DNA from: Pseudomonas versuta
GTDB taxonomy: Bacteria > Pseudomonadota > Gammaproteobacteria > Pseudomonadales > Pseudomonadaceae
Direction of reading: 5' to 3'
NCBI RefSeq assembly: GCF_001294575.1
Contig: NZ_CP012676.1
Coordinates: 4,252,001-4,316,000 of the forward strand
Length of the DNA stretch: 64,000 nucleotides
The translations under genes were made by a program, and so were the position numbers. Shown here piece by piece: positions 55,372 to 63,239 of the stretch (positions are counted from its first letter, which is position 1; the number at the start of each line of letters is the position of its first letter). The notes beneath the pieces are model-generated. The model had not been told where the DNA came from and searched no databases. It saw nothing but the letters and a program-made list of their open reading frames with translations.

Positions 55372-58311
55372 ATGAAAAATATACTCACACTGACTCTAGA
55401 AGACAACAAATTCTACGGCCAGCCTTACGTGGGATCACCATCTCAAAGCTTCAACATTGTTCCGTCCTCTGATGGCTCGGTAAGCATTCGCCATTTTTAT
55501 CAAGATCTGGCGCTATCCATGTCAGGCAATGAGGCATGGGCATCACCTTACACAGGGGATCACACGCAACGCTTTAATCTTGAGAAACACAAAGATGGTT
55601 CCAGCACCCTACATAGCGCCTACTATTCCGTGGTGCTGGAGATGACAGACTCAGGCGTGGAAGTCAAAACTTACATTCCCGGTGACCAAAATCAACGCTT
55701 CAGCTTTACGACTAATTCAGCTGAGGGTTCAACGAGGATTCAGACTGCCAATCTGGTGTTTAACACCAATGAGGTAATTAATAATTTGCAAGGGTCACTG
55801 GTGGCTAATGTTCAATTTGCCCAGAGTCAAATTTTTCCGACCATCCCTAAGGCCGCAGACCCACAACCTTATTTAATCGCCAAGCGTAAAATGCTACTAA
55901 TGGTCAAACCTCGAGACAATATTGACTCACTGGAAGTCAGTGTTTTTGATAAGGAGGGGAAAACACTTGGTTCATTGCCCATGAACAGTCCTGATCAACT
56001 GCCTGACACTGTCTACCATCTGGACGGGGACTTGGGCGATATCGATTTCACCCCTTTACCAGGCACTATTTACCTTCTGAATGACAGCAGCGAACTCGAA
56101 CTGCTGAGCGATCCTGCAGGGACCTTCCTACTACAAAAACTTCAACTAAATTCTGTCGTAGATATTCATACTACCGATGGCGCTTGGGTTGACGAGATCC
56201 ATTTACCCAGCAGCGCTGCCCTGGAAGGAAAAATCGTCCGCTTCAGTTCCACTGCCGGTTATGAAACCACTGTTATCTACAGTGGCCGAGAGGTCTTAGT
56301 CTCACAACAAGAAGCTTATGAATTCAAATTCACTTCCGAACAATGGATCAGCGATGCCGAGGCGGCCAACCAGGGGCTTTTATACTCAGAAAACACTTGG
56401 AGCGTTGATATTCCATCCGAATGGATAACACCAGGCATTGGCATATTTTTGGAAACAGGTGACTTGATAGGCCTGTTAAATAATATACAGGTCGGCGGAG
56501 CAACAGAGTTAATCCTCAATACCATCGACATTGGTATGCTCACCCCCCCGCGTGACGCTTATATCTTTGCAAAAGACCCCGCCGCGCACAGGGAGTATTT
56601 CCAGACCCTCCCTGCAGCGCGTATGATCGTTAGCGACTTTGAGTCGATTTATCTAAACGAAGTAATGTTACCTGATGGCACTTTACTGACTGACTTTGAT
56701 CCGAGCGAGGGGGGATGGCACGAAGGTACAATGCGTCAGACAATTGGCAAGGAACTGATATCACTAGGCATTAACCACGCCAACTATGGTATCAACTGCT
56801 CAGAGGGAGAGGGGGAGTGGAGCCCTTATATGGCGGCTCTGATCACGGCCCACAATAGCTGTGGGAAATACTCCAATGGTATTCAGGTGCATGGAGGCTC
56901 CGGCGGTGGAGGAATCGTCACGCTTGAGAATTCAATCGGGAACGAGTTTAGCCACGAAGTAGGACACAACTACGAGCTAGATCACTACCCTGGTGGTTTC
57001 GATGGGTCTGTGCACCGCGCGGCTGATCAGATCAACTCGACCTGGGGCTGGGACAGTGATCTTAACCGGTTTATACCTAACTTTAGTGCGGAAGTTACTA
57101 ATCAGGACGTTTGCCTGGTAGATGAATGCCAATCCCCCTTTCATGGTCGCGCTTTCGGTGCTGATCCAATGGCTGGCGGCGAGCCGATGTCGCAGGCCAA
57201 CCGATTCACTCTGCATACGCCTTATACGGCGGCAATTACTCAGGGGTTCATGGAAAGCAAAGTTGTGTTTGCGAGCGACTCGAGCACAGGTTTTCGCAAA
57301 TGGGACCCAGCTACTAAAACCATGGAGCCCTTCGTCCATCGGGTAGATCTGTACGAACCAGCGATTGCTTCCAACGACGATCTGAGTGAAGCCGCGCTCT
57401 CGAGATTATTCATTAAAAACCAAATAGTTAAAGTGGTCATGTCGGACGGTAATTGGGCTGAGACTATCCATGTACCGCCTGCGTCATCGTCTAATGCCCA
57501 ATGCATTCTCTCAATTGATCATGATGCCGGCTATGACAGCGATCTCTATATCAACGGGCGGATTATTTCTGTCGCGCAGGGCTTCAAGAAAAATTACGTC
57601 TCAACTGGCTTTAGCTGGAACGAATGTATTTTATTAGACACGAGCATGACGCGAGTAACTGCCCGCAACGAATATTTGAGCCAATCTGATATCGCGAGTC
57701 TCTTAGCCCTATACAATGTCGTAAATATTAGTATGACCGACGGAAACTGGGCCGCCTCAATTAATGTACCACCCGCCTCACAAATCAATGGCGAACGAGT
57801 CGTCACGCTTGCAAATTCTGCGACCTACAGCACACAACTTTATATTAATGGCCTGTCCATTGAACTATCAAAAGACGACAAAAAATACTACCTCAGTGAC
57901 GGAGAAAACTGGCGTGAATATCTTCACCTTAATGACATCAGCATTGAACGCTCGCCACAGGAATTCGGGGTACCTGTCACCACGTTAGTTGGCTATTACG
58001 ACCCCCGGGGAGAGTTACAAAGCTATATTTACCCAGCCTTGCACGGTGCCTACGGCTTTATTTATGCGGACGATAGCAGCATGCTGCTCGAAACTGACTA
58101 CCAATTGTGGGTGGAGTCGGAAGATAAAATTCTTCGTTTTAAATTAAATGGCAATCGTATCCACAACCACGTCATGAACAAATTCCATATTAATATTGCA
58201 GAGTCTGAGCAGACTCGAACCGTCTCCCTCGTCTGCAATGGCAATGTCATTATACGGCAGGCCATTGAACCCGCTAAACGGCCCCTTACTTATACAATTA
58301 ACGGGGCATAA
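55372..58311 (+). CDS. M66 (StcE/TagA-like) zinc metalloprotease with N-terminal lectin-like domain
   Basis: 979 residues. Residues 1–125 look like a beta-trefoil (ricin-type) lectin: three QxF-type repeats, SQSFNIV, TQRFNLE, NQRFSFT, at regular spacing. The protease core (about 395–625) carries the zinc motif HEVGHNYELDH (His528, Glu529, His532, His538) and the downstream GADPMAGGEPMSQANRFTLHTPYTAAI typical of StcE-like M66 enzymes, which cut mucins and other glycoproteins. The glycine normal in HExxHxxGxxH is Glu here. A 70-residue module (VVxIxxTDGxWxxxIxxPxxS...LYINGxxI) occurs at about 259, 683 and 781. There is no signal peptide or membrane segment at the N-terminus, so export route is open. 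Low GC and codons such as ATA, TTA and AGC/TCA differ from its neighbours; an AT-rich leader precedes it. Likely acquired horizontally. Confidence 0.88.
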   Translation: MKNILTLTLEDNKFYGQPYVGSPSQSFNIVPSSDGSVSIRHFYQDLALSMSGNEAWASPYTGDHTQRFNLEKHKDGSSTLHSAYYSVVLEMTDSGVEVKTYIPGDQNQRFSFTTNSAEGSTRIQTANLVFNTNEVINNLQGSLVANVQFAQSQIFPTIPKAADPQPYLIAKRKMLLMVKPRDNIDSLEVSVFDKEGKTLGSLPMNSPDQLPDTVYHLDGDLGDIDFTPLPGTIYLLNDSSELELLSDPAGTFLLQKLQLNSVVDIHTTDGAWVDEIHLPSSAALEGKIVRFSSTAGYETTVIYSGREVLVSQQEAYEFKFTSEQWISDAEAANQGLLYSENTWSVDIPSEWITPGIGIFLETGDLIGLLNNIQVGGATELILNTIDIGMLTPPRDAYIFAKDPAAHREYFQTLPAARMIVSDFESIYLNEVMLPDGTLLTDFDPSEGGWHEGTMRQTIGKELISLGINHANYGINCSEGEGEWSPYMAALITAHNSCGKYSNGIQVHGGSGGGGIVTLENSIGNEFSHEVGHNYELDHYPGGFDGSVHRAADQINSTWGWDSDLNRFIPNFSAEVTNQDVCLVDECQSPFHGRAFGADPMAGGEPMSQANRFTLHTPYTAAITQGFMESKVVFASDSSTGFRKWDPATKTMEPFVHRVDLYEPAIASNDDLSEAALSRLFIKNQIVKVVMSDGNWAETIHVPPASSSNAQCILSIDHDAGYDSDLYINGRIISVAQGFKKNYVSTGFSWNECILLDTSMTRVTARNEYLSQSDIASLLALYNVVNISMTDGNWAASINVPPASQINGERVVTLANSATYSTQLYINGLSIELSKDDKKYYLSDGENWREYLHLNDISIERSPQEFGVPVTTLVGYYDPRGELQSYIYPALHGAYGFIYADDSSMLLETDYQLWVESEDKILRFKLNGNRIHNHVMNKFHINIAESEQTRTVSLVCNGNVIIRQAIEPAKRPLTYTINGA

Positions 58312-58378
58312 ATCATCAACGACAGCGGGTGTAAACCATTCCTGCGGCACATGCACTTTAACCGCAAGACCTAGAGCT

Positions 58379-58424
58379 GCCCCCAACATTCAGGATATCT
58401 GTCCTGCATGTTGGGGGCTTTTTT
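58379..58424 (+). terminator. Terminator of the M66 protease gene
   Basis: GCCCCCAACAT/ATGTTGGGGGC stem with a long structured loop and six T, 68 bases after the stop codon. Confidence 0.9.
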
Positions 58425-58460
58425 CATGGCTAAATTAGTGGCACAACTGAAGCAGCAGCT

Positions 58461-58495
58461 AAAAGGGCCGTGGATCAGTACAGACCCCGGCCCTT
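58461..58495 (-). terminator. Probable terminator of oprD-type gene
   Basis: On the minus strand AAGGGCCG/CGGCCCTT with T-run TTTT at its 3' side (A-run at 58461 on the plus strand). It is 100 bases past the porin stop. Confidence 0.6.
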
Positions 58496-58499
58496 AAGA

Positions 58500-58557
58500 C
58501 GCCTCGCCATGAACTGTCCAACTTGTTGGGATCAGTTCAAACTGAACGGGGCGTTTT
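58500..58557 (+). terminator. Second structured hairpin with T-run, plus strand
   Basis: ACGCCTCG pairs with CGGGGCGT around an inner TGAACTG/CAGTTCA hairpin, followed by TTTTTATT. It could be a back-up terminator or the tail of an unrecognised small transcript. Confidence 0.5.
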
Positions 58558-58594
58558 TATTCAGATGTCCGGCCTGTGCAGCAGGCCGGTGGCA

Positions 58595-59878
58595 TCAGAA
58601 GATGCTGATCGGATAATCAACAAATACGCGTACTTCGTTGCCGCCGACGTTGTAGTCGCTGGCGTTGTTCGACACGCGCAACCACGAACCGCGCAGACGC
58701 ACGCTCAAATCCTTGACCGGGCCGCTTTGTACGACGTACTTGGCCTGGTTGAAGATTTCGCGCTCGGTACCACGACCACGGTCGGAACCGTCGTCGATGT
58801 TGCTGCCGCGTACGTAGGCGATGTTGTAGGTCAGGCCCGGAATGCCAACGGCACCGAAGTCGAAGCCATAACCCAGCTGCCACGAACGTTCGTCTTTGGC
58901 GTTGAAGTCGGACCAGTAAGAGTTGGCCAGCAGGATGGTGTTGCCGCCATCGCCCACGCCGCCTGCATTGCGGTAGCCGCCGTACGGGTAGCCGATCTCG
59001 CCGGTGCTGCTCTGGTAAGCCAGGGTCAGGGTGTGTGCGCCAAACGCGTAGGTGGTCGCCAGGCTCCAGATCTTGTTGTCCTGACCGTCAACTTGCAGTA
59101 CGTCGCGAGCGTAGTCTTCTTTGACGTGGGTACGGTAGCCGTTGAAGTCAAACGTCAGGGACTGTTTGTCTTGCAGCGGCATGACGTAGTTAACACCCAC
59201 GTACTGCTTGTTCAGCTCATCGACCATCTGCGAGCCGTACAGCGAAGCCGACAGGTTGTCGGTGAACTTGTAGCTACCGCCGAACACATTGATGCTTTTC
59301 AGGTCGCCGCTGTCCCGTGCGTCAGCGCTTTTACGCGACTCTGCGGTGAAACGACCGACATTGATCTCCAGGCCGTTGATTTCCTTGGAGGTCAACAAAG
59401 TACCGGTGAAGCTTTCTGGCATCAGACGCGAATTGTCGTACATCAGCACCGGCAGAGCAGGCATTTGATCGCCGTACTTGAGCACCGTGTTGGACACACG
59501 GAACTTCACTGCAGCGCCAGCCTTGGAGATGTCGTCAGCAGCCTTGCCGTCGGCATCCTGCTTGAAGAAATCGATGCCGCCCGCGCCGCTTTTTCCACGA
59601 CCGCCATCCAGACGCAGTGCGTAAATGCCGAAGGCATCCACACCGACGCCAACGGTGCCCTGGGTGAAGCCCGAGCTGAACGTGCCGAGGAAGCCTTGGC
59701 CCCATTCAGCCTTGTCCTGTTTATGGTTTTTGTAGTCGCGGCTGATGTAGGCGTTACGCGCCAGTACATTCAGGTGGCTGTCTTCTACAAAACCTTTTGC
59801 ATCAGCTTGATCGTTAGCCATGGCGTGGGTAGCACTAAGTACGCCCAACGCGAGCAGGCCTATCCGTTTGTTCAACAT
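58595..59878 (-). CDS. OprD-family outer-membrane porin
   Basis: 427 residues: signal peptide (1–21, THAMAND) and an 18-stranded beta-barrel typical of OprD/OpdD porins (DSHLNVLARNAYISRDYKN near the start of the mature protein, GLEINVGRFTAESRKSADARDSGDLKSINVFGG, C-terminal DYNVGGNEVRVFVDYPISIF ending in Phe as needed for outer-membrane insertion). These porins take up amino acids or organic acids; the substrate is not assignable. AAGGAAA is 5–11 bases ahead of the ATG at 59878. Confidence 0.93.
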   Translation of the reverse strand: MLNKRIGLLALGVLSATHAMANDQADAKGFVEDSHLNVLARNAYISRDYKNHKQDKAEWGQGFLGTFSSGFTQGTVGVGVDAFGIYALRLDGGRGKSGAGGIDFFKQDADGKAADDISKAGAAVKFRVSNTVLKYGDQMPALPVLMYDNSRLMPESFTGTLLTSKEINGLEINVGRFTAESRKSADARDSGDLKSINVFGGSYKFTDNLSASLYGSQMVDELNKQYVGVNYVMPLQDKQSLTFDFNGYRTHVKEDYARDVLQVDGQDNKIWSLATTYAFGAHTLTLAYQSSTGEIGYPYGGYRNAGGVGDGGNTILLANSYWSDFNAKDERSWQLGYGFDFGAVGIPGLTYNIAYVRGSNIDDGSDRGRGTEREIFNQAKYVVQSGPVKDLSVRLRGSWLRVSNNASDYNVGGNEVRVFVDYPISIF

Positions 59879-59958
59879 ATTATTTTCCTTATTTCTGAAT
59901 ACGAAGCGCGCTGTGGGTATCAAGCTGAAACATTGAGTGGTGGTTGCTTCACATAAAC

Positions 59959-59990
59959 AAAAAAAACCTGCACGACGACTGAGTGCAGGT
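59959..59990 (-). terminator. Hairpin with T-run upstream of the porin gene
   Basis: On the minus strand ACCTGCAC/GTGCAGGT and a run of T. It most likely ends the DsbA-family gene transcript 137 bases upstream; since it points toward the porin gene, a leader attenuator is also conceivable. Confidence 0.75.
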
Positions 59991-60127
59991 CTTTCGAAAA
60001 GTTGGTGTATGGCTGTTAGCCACAGGCGTTGGCGGGAATCCTAGCCGTCGTGAAGGTAAAGTGTCAATTTCGTGAAAAAATTGTTAATTGGCAGGACTTT
60101 CCTGAACTTTGAGCCAAGCGTCAGTAA

Positions 60128-60826
60128 TTATTCCCCGCAGCCATTCAGGCCGCAGGCTGGAGCTGAACTGTTTGGGTGGCGAACAGCCACGCCATCCAGT
60201 TGGCGCAACCAGTCTGCAAACGCCTGGGGCTTACCCAGGTACCCCCCCAAATCGATGACCTGATACCGACCGGACTGCTCCAGCACGGCCGTCGGAAACC
60301 CCTGACCACCGACCCGCGCCAGCATTGCCCGGCTGTCCTTGAAGTGCGCCTGGGTCAGGCCACCAAGGGCGGCGATAAAAGCCGCCTTGAATGCTTCGGC
60401 ATCCAGACCGATGTCAGCAGCCAGCGCCAACAACACGTTTTCATCGGCAATACGCCGGCCTTCCACGTAGTGCGCCGTTTGCAGACGCCCCAACAGCTCA
60501 AGTCCGCGCCCAGCCACTTGCTCCGCTGCCAATATCGCGCCGGTCGGCGGCTCTGAATCAAAGACGGCCGTGGTATCGCGCAGCAAGCCTTCAAAGTACG
60601 CCTCACCAAAAGGCTGACCGGTAAGTTCGGCAATCCGCTGATCGTGGGGCATCACATAGTCACGCAGTTGCGCCGTCACCGGACGGCGATGGGCACCGGT
60701 CATCATGCCGCCGCCATGGGCCACAACCGGCAAGATGCCGCGTGCAGCTTCAATCAACGGTTTGGCGCCATAGCACCAACCGCACAGTGGGTCGTAGATG
60801 TAATGCAAGACAGGGGTGGTGCTCAC
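60128..60826 (-). CDS. DsbA-family protein (FrnE/HCCA isomerase-like thioredoxin fold)
   Basis: 232 residues, no signal peptide, thus cytoplasmic. Thioredoxin-like with CGWC at residues 15–18 (YIYDPLCGWCYGAKPL), an insertion helical domain (about 45–155), and a cis-proline in GGQGFPTAVLEQ. Similar proteins of this group act as cytoplasmic disulfide oxidoreductases or 2-hydroxychromene-2-carboxylate isomerases; the CxxC pair favours a redox role. GTG start at 60826 with GGAG 7 bases upstream; a TTG at 60838 is the alternative. The C-terminus has two further cysteines (ACGLNGCGE). Confidence 0.85.
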   Translation of the reverse strand: MSTTPVLHYIYDPLCGWCYGAKPLIEAARGILPVVAHGGGMMTGAHRRPVTAQLRDYVMPHDQRIAELTGQPFGEAYFEGLLRDTTAVFDSEPPTGAILAAEQVAGRGLELLGRLQTAHYVEGRRIADENVLLALAADIGLDAEAFKAAFIAALGGLTQAHFKDSRAMLARVGGQGFPTAVLEQSGRYQVIDLGGYLGKPQAFADWLRQLDGVAVRHPNSSAPACGLNGCGE

Positions 60827-61085
60827 GGGTGGCTCCAAATGATCAACAAGATAGAGCGCCAGCTTAGCTTTGGGTCACGAGGGGAAAAACGCCGGTATGG
60901 CTTTTAGTGTGTTTCGTGAATCGGGCGAATCAGGTGCAGCAAGGGACCGGGTCAAGAGAAACAAATTGATACATATCTGCCGATCGCACTAATAGCAATA
61001 ATTAACATAAAGCAACAAGAACCATTACCATTCGCACCCTAAAAAATATAACCCCCGATCCCACCCGCCCGGACACTTCTCAACC
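60827..61085. other. Divergent intergenic region DsbA / TonB receptor
   Basis: AT-rich from 60960 to 61060. Iron control of the receptor would be expected, and an imperfect Fur-like stretch AATAGCAATAATTAACAT occurs at 60991, but the match is too weak to call a site. Confidence 0.3.
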
Positions 61086-63158
61086 ATGCTCTCCCCTTGC
61101 CGCTTCACGCCTCTGAATCTGGGGCTGTGTGCCTTGCTGTACGCCGGATTTGGCACGGCTGCCACCACCCTCCCCGAGCTGTCGATTAACGCCAGCGAAG
61201 CTGAGGCCGATGACCCCCGGGTCAGAGATGTCACCACCGCCACCCGTACTTCGACCCCTGCGCGTTATGTGCCGCAAGCCATCGATTCGGTGAAAACCAG
61301 CAACGTGCTGGATTACGGAATCAACAGTCTGGGCGAAGCCCTGAGCGGTATTCCCAACGTCAGCAGCACCGCTGATACACGCTTCGACAGCCTGCGCATT
61401 CGCGGTTTTGACGCCAGCAACGACTTTTATCTGGATGGTATTCGCGACGACAGCCAATACGTTCGCGACCTGCATAACATCGAGCGGATTGAAGTGCTCA
61501 AAGGCCCGGCAGCGGTACTTTACGGGCGTGGCAGCCAGGGCGGGATCATTAACCGCGTGAGCAAAATGCCGCACTGGGGGCGCCAGTCCAGCCTGCAGGC
61601 CCAAGGTGGCAGCGAAGATTTACGCAGCCTCTATGCCGACCTCAGCGCTGACCCGAGTGACACCGTCAGCCTGCGTCTGAACATGGGCAACGAAGACAAA
61701 AACAGCTTCCGGGACCACGTCAGCGGCAATCGCCAATTGTTCGCACCGTCGATGAGCTGGCAGATCACCCCGGACTTGAACTGGTTGGTTCAATACGAAT
61801 ACAGCCGCTACAACCGCACCCCGGATCGCGGGATCCCCAGCATCAACGGACGGCCGGCAGATGTCCGTCGCGGCACCTCGTATGGCGGGCAGAACGATTT
61901 TATCGATGATAAAACCCAGAACCTGCGCTCGCGCCTGAGCTATGAGTTGAGCGACAACTGGCAACTGCGCCACACCCTGGGGGTGTTCAAGCTCGACAGT
62001 CAGTTCGAGAACACTTACCTGGTGGGCTACGACCCGAAAATTGACAAGGTCAATCGTCAGAGCTGGCAGCAAGACATGACCACCCGCAACATTTTCAACA
62101 ACCTTGAAATCGAAGGCGGTTTTGACACCTTTGGCCTGGAACACCGCCTGTTGACCGGCCTGGAAATCGGCAGCCAGCGCCGTGATCCCAAGCTCTACAG
62201 TGCCAAGGGCGTCCCCGCCCTCGATGTGTACAACCCGGATCGAAGCCTGCGCCCGACCGGGCCGATGCTGATTTCCAGCGACAACCACACCGAAGTCGAA
62301 AGTCAGGGCCTGTATGTGCAGGACCAGATTCGCCTCAACGATCAATGGCAAGTGCTGGCAGGCTTGCGCCATGACCGCTTTGAAGTCGAGTCCACCAGCA
62401 ATCTCAAGGACATCACCGAAGAACGCAAAAGCCACAGCACCAGCCCGCGGCTTGGCGTGGTCTGGACACCGCTGCAAAACCATTCGTTTTACGCATCGTG
62501 GACCAAGACCTTTTCGCCGGTGGGCGGCGGCTTGATCGGTATCACGCCGGGTGCTTCAGGGAACGCCAACGATCTGAGCCCGGAGCTGACCAGGCAGAAG
62601 GAAATCGGGGTCAAAAGCGACTGGCTGGATGAGCGTTTGAGCACCACGCTGGCCGTCTACGAGCTGGAACTCTACAACCGTCGGACCAAAGACCCGGATG
62701 ACCCCACCATCACCCTGCTCTCGGGCCTGCAACGTTCACGCGGCATTGAGCTGACCGCCAGCGGCAAGCTGGGTGGCAACTGGTACATGCGCGGTGGAAT
62801 TGGCCTGCAGGACGCGACCGTGGTCAAGGACAACAACGGCTTTGAAGGCAAACGCATCAACGGCGTTGCCAGGCACAATGGCAGCGTGTTTTTGACCTGG
62901 AAACCGGAAATGGGCTGGTACGCAGAGACTGGCCTGACCCTGGTGGGCCAACGTTATGCGGACAACCAGAATACCGTGGTGTTACCGGGTTACGGCCGCT
63001 GGGATGCACTGGCGGGCTATCGCGAAAAGGACTGGGATGTAAGCGGCGCGCTGACCAACCTCACCGACCGTTATTACTATGCCTCAGCCACCAGCGGCTC
63101 CCAGATCATGCCGGGCGAGCCCCGCAGTCTGGTGATGACGGGGACGTACAAGTTTTAA
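61086..63158 (+). CDS. TonB-dependent siderophore receptor (Fiu/catecholate type)
   Basis: Outer-membrane gated channel, 690 residues. Signal peptide (1–26), plug domain (about 50–175; VPQAIDSVKTSNVLDYG, DSLRIRGFDASNDFYLDGIRDDSQYVRDLHNIERIEVLKGPAAVLYGRGSQGG) and a 22-stranded barrel ending in YYASATSGSQIMPGEPRSLVMTGTYKF. The plug resembles Fiu and related catecholate-siderophore receptors; the ligand is inferred only. Ends in the C-terminal Phe. No siderophore genes or TonB systems nearby. A REP element follows the stop. Confidence 0.93.
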   Translation: MLSPCRFTPLNLGLCALLYAGFGTAATTLPELSINASEAEADDPRVRDVTTATRTSTPARYVPQAIDSVKTSNVLDYGINSLGEALSGIPNVSSTADTRFDSLRIRGFDASNDFYLDGIRDDSQYVRDLHNIERIEVLKGPAAVLYGRGSQGGIINRVSKMPHWGRQSSLQAQGGSEDLRSLYADLSADPSDTVSLRLNMGNEDKNSFRDHVSGNRQLFAPSMSWQITPDLNWLVQYEYSRYNRTPDRGIPSINGRPADVRRGTSYGGQNDFIDDKTQNLRSRLSYELSDNWQLRHTLGVFKLDSQFENTYLVGYDPKIDKVNRQSWQQDMTTRNIFNNLEIEGGFDTFGLEHRLLTGLEIGSQRRDPKLYSAKGVPALDVYNPDRSLRPTGPMLISSDNHTEVESQGLYVQDQIRLNDQWQVLAGLRHDRFEVESTSNLKDITEERKSHSTSPRLGVVWTPLQNHSFYASWTKTFSPVGGGLIGITPGASGNANDLSPELTRQKEIGVKSDWLDERLSTTLAVYELELYNRRTKDPDDPTITLLSGLQRSRGIELTASGKLGGNWYMRGGIGLQDATVVKDNNGFEGKRINGVARHNGSVFLTWKPEMGWYAETGLTLVGQRYADNQNTVVLPGYGRWDALAGYREKDWDVSGALTNLTDRYYYASATSGSQIMPGEPRSLVMTGTYKF

Positions 63159-63160
63159 AC

Positions 63161-63230
63161 ACCTGTAGTCGCTGACGAGGCACGAGGCTGCGATCGAGCG
63201 CGCAGCCTCGTGCCTCGTCAGCGGCTACAG
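63161..63230. repeat. REP element (type C, complete)
   Basis: Arms CTGTAGTCGCTGACGAGGCA and TGCCTCGTCAGCGGCTACAG mirror each other over about 31 bases around CGATCGAGCG; convergent space between the receptor and agmatine deiminase genes. Confidence 0.85.
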
Positions 63231-63239
63231 AGCCTTGCA

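Noticed and set aside
54871..58224. Shared 10-mer GACTCGAACC at both sides of the M66 gene (54873 and near 58213) as attachment sites
   Set aside because: The right copy lies inside the gene, the match is short, and there is no integrase or tRNA at either end.
58523..59956. 477-codon open frame opposite the OprD-type gene
   Set aside because: Shadow of the porin; no domain, no ribosome site, and the porin on the minus strand has signal peptide and family signatures.
60991..61035. Possible Fur box ahead of the TonB receptor
   Set aside because: AATAGCAATAATTAACAT and ACCATTACCATTCGC only loosely resemble GATAATGATAATCATTATC; regulation by iron is plausible for the family but the site is not convincing.
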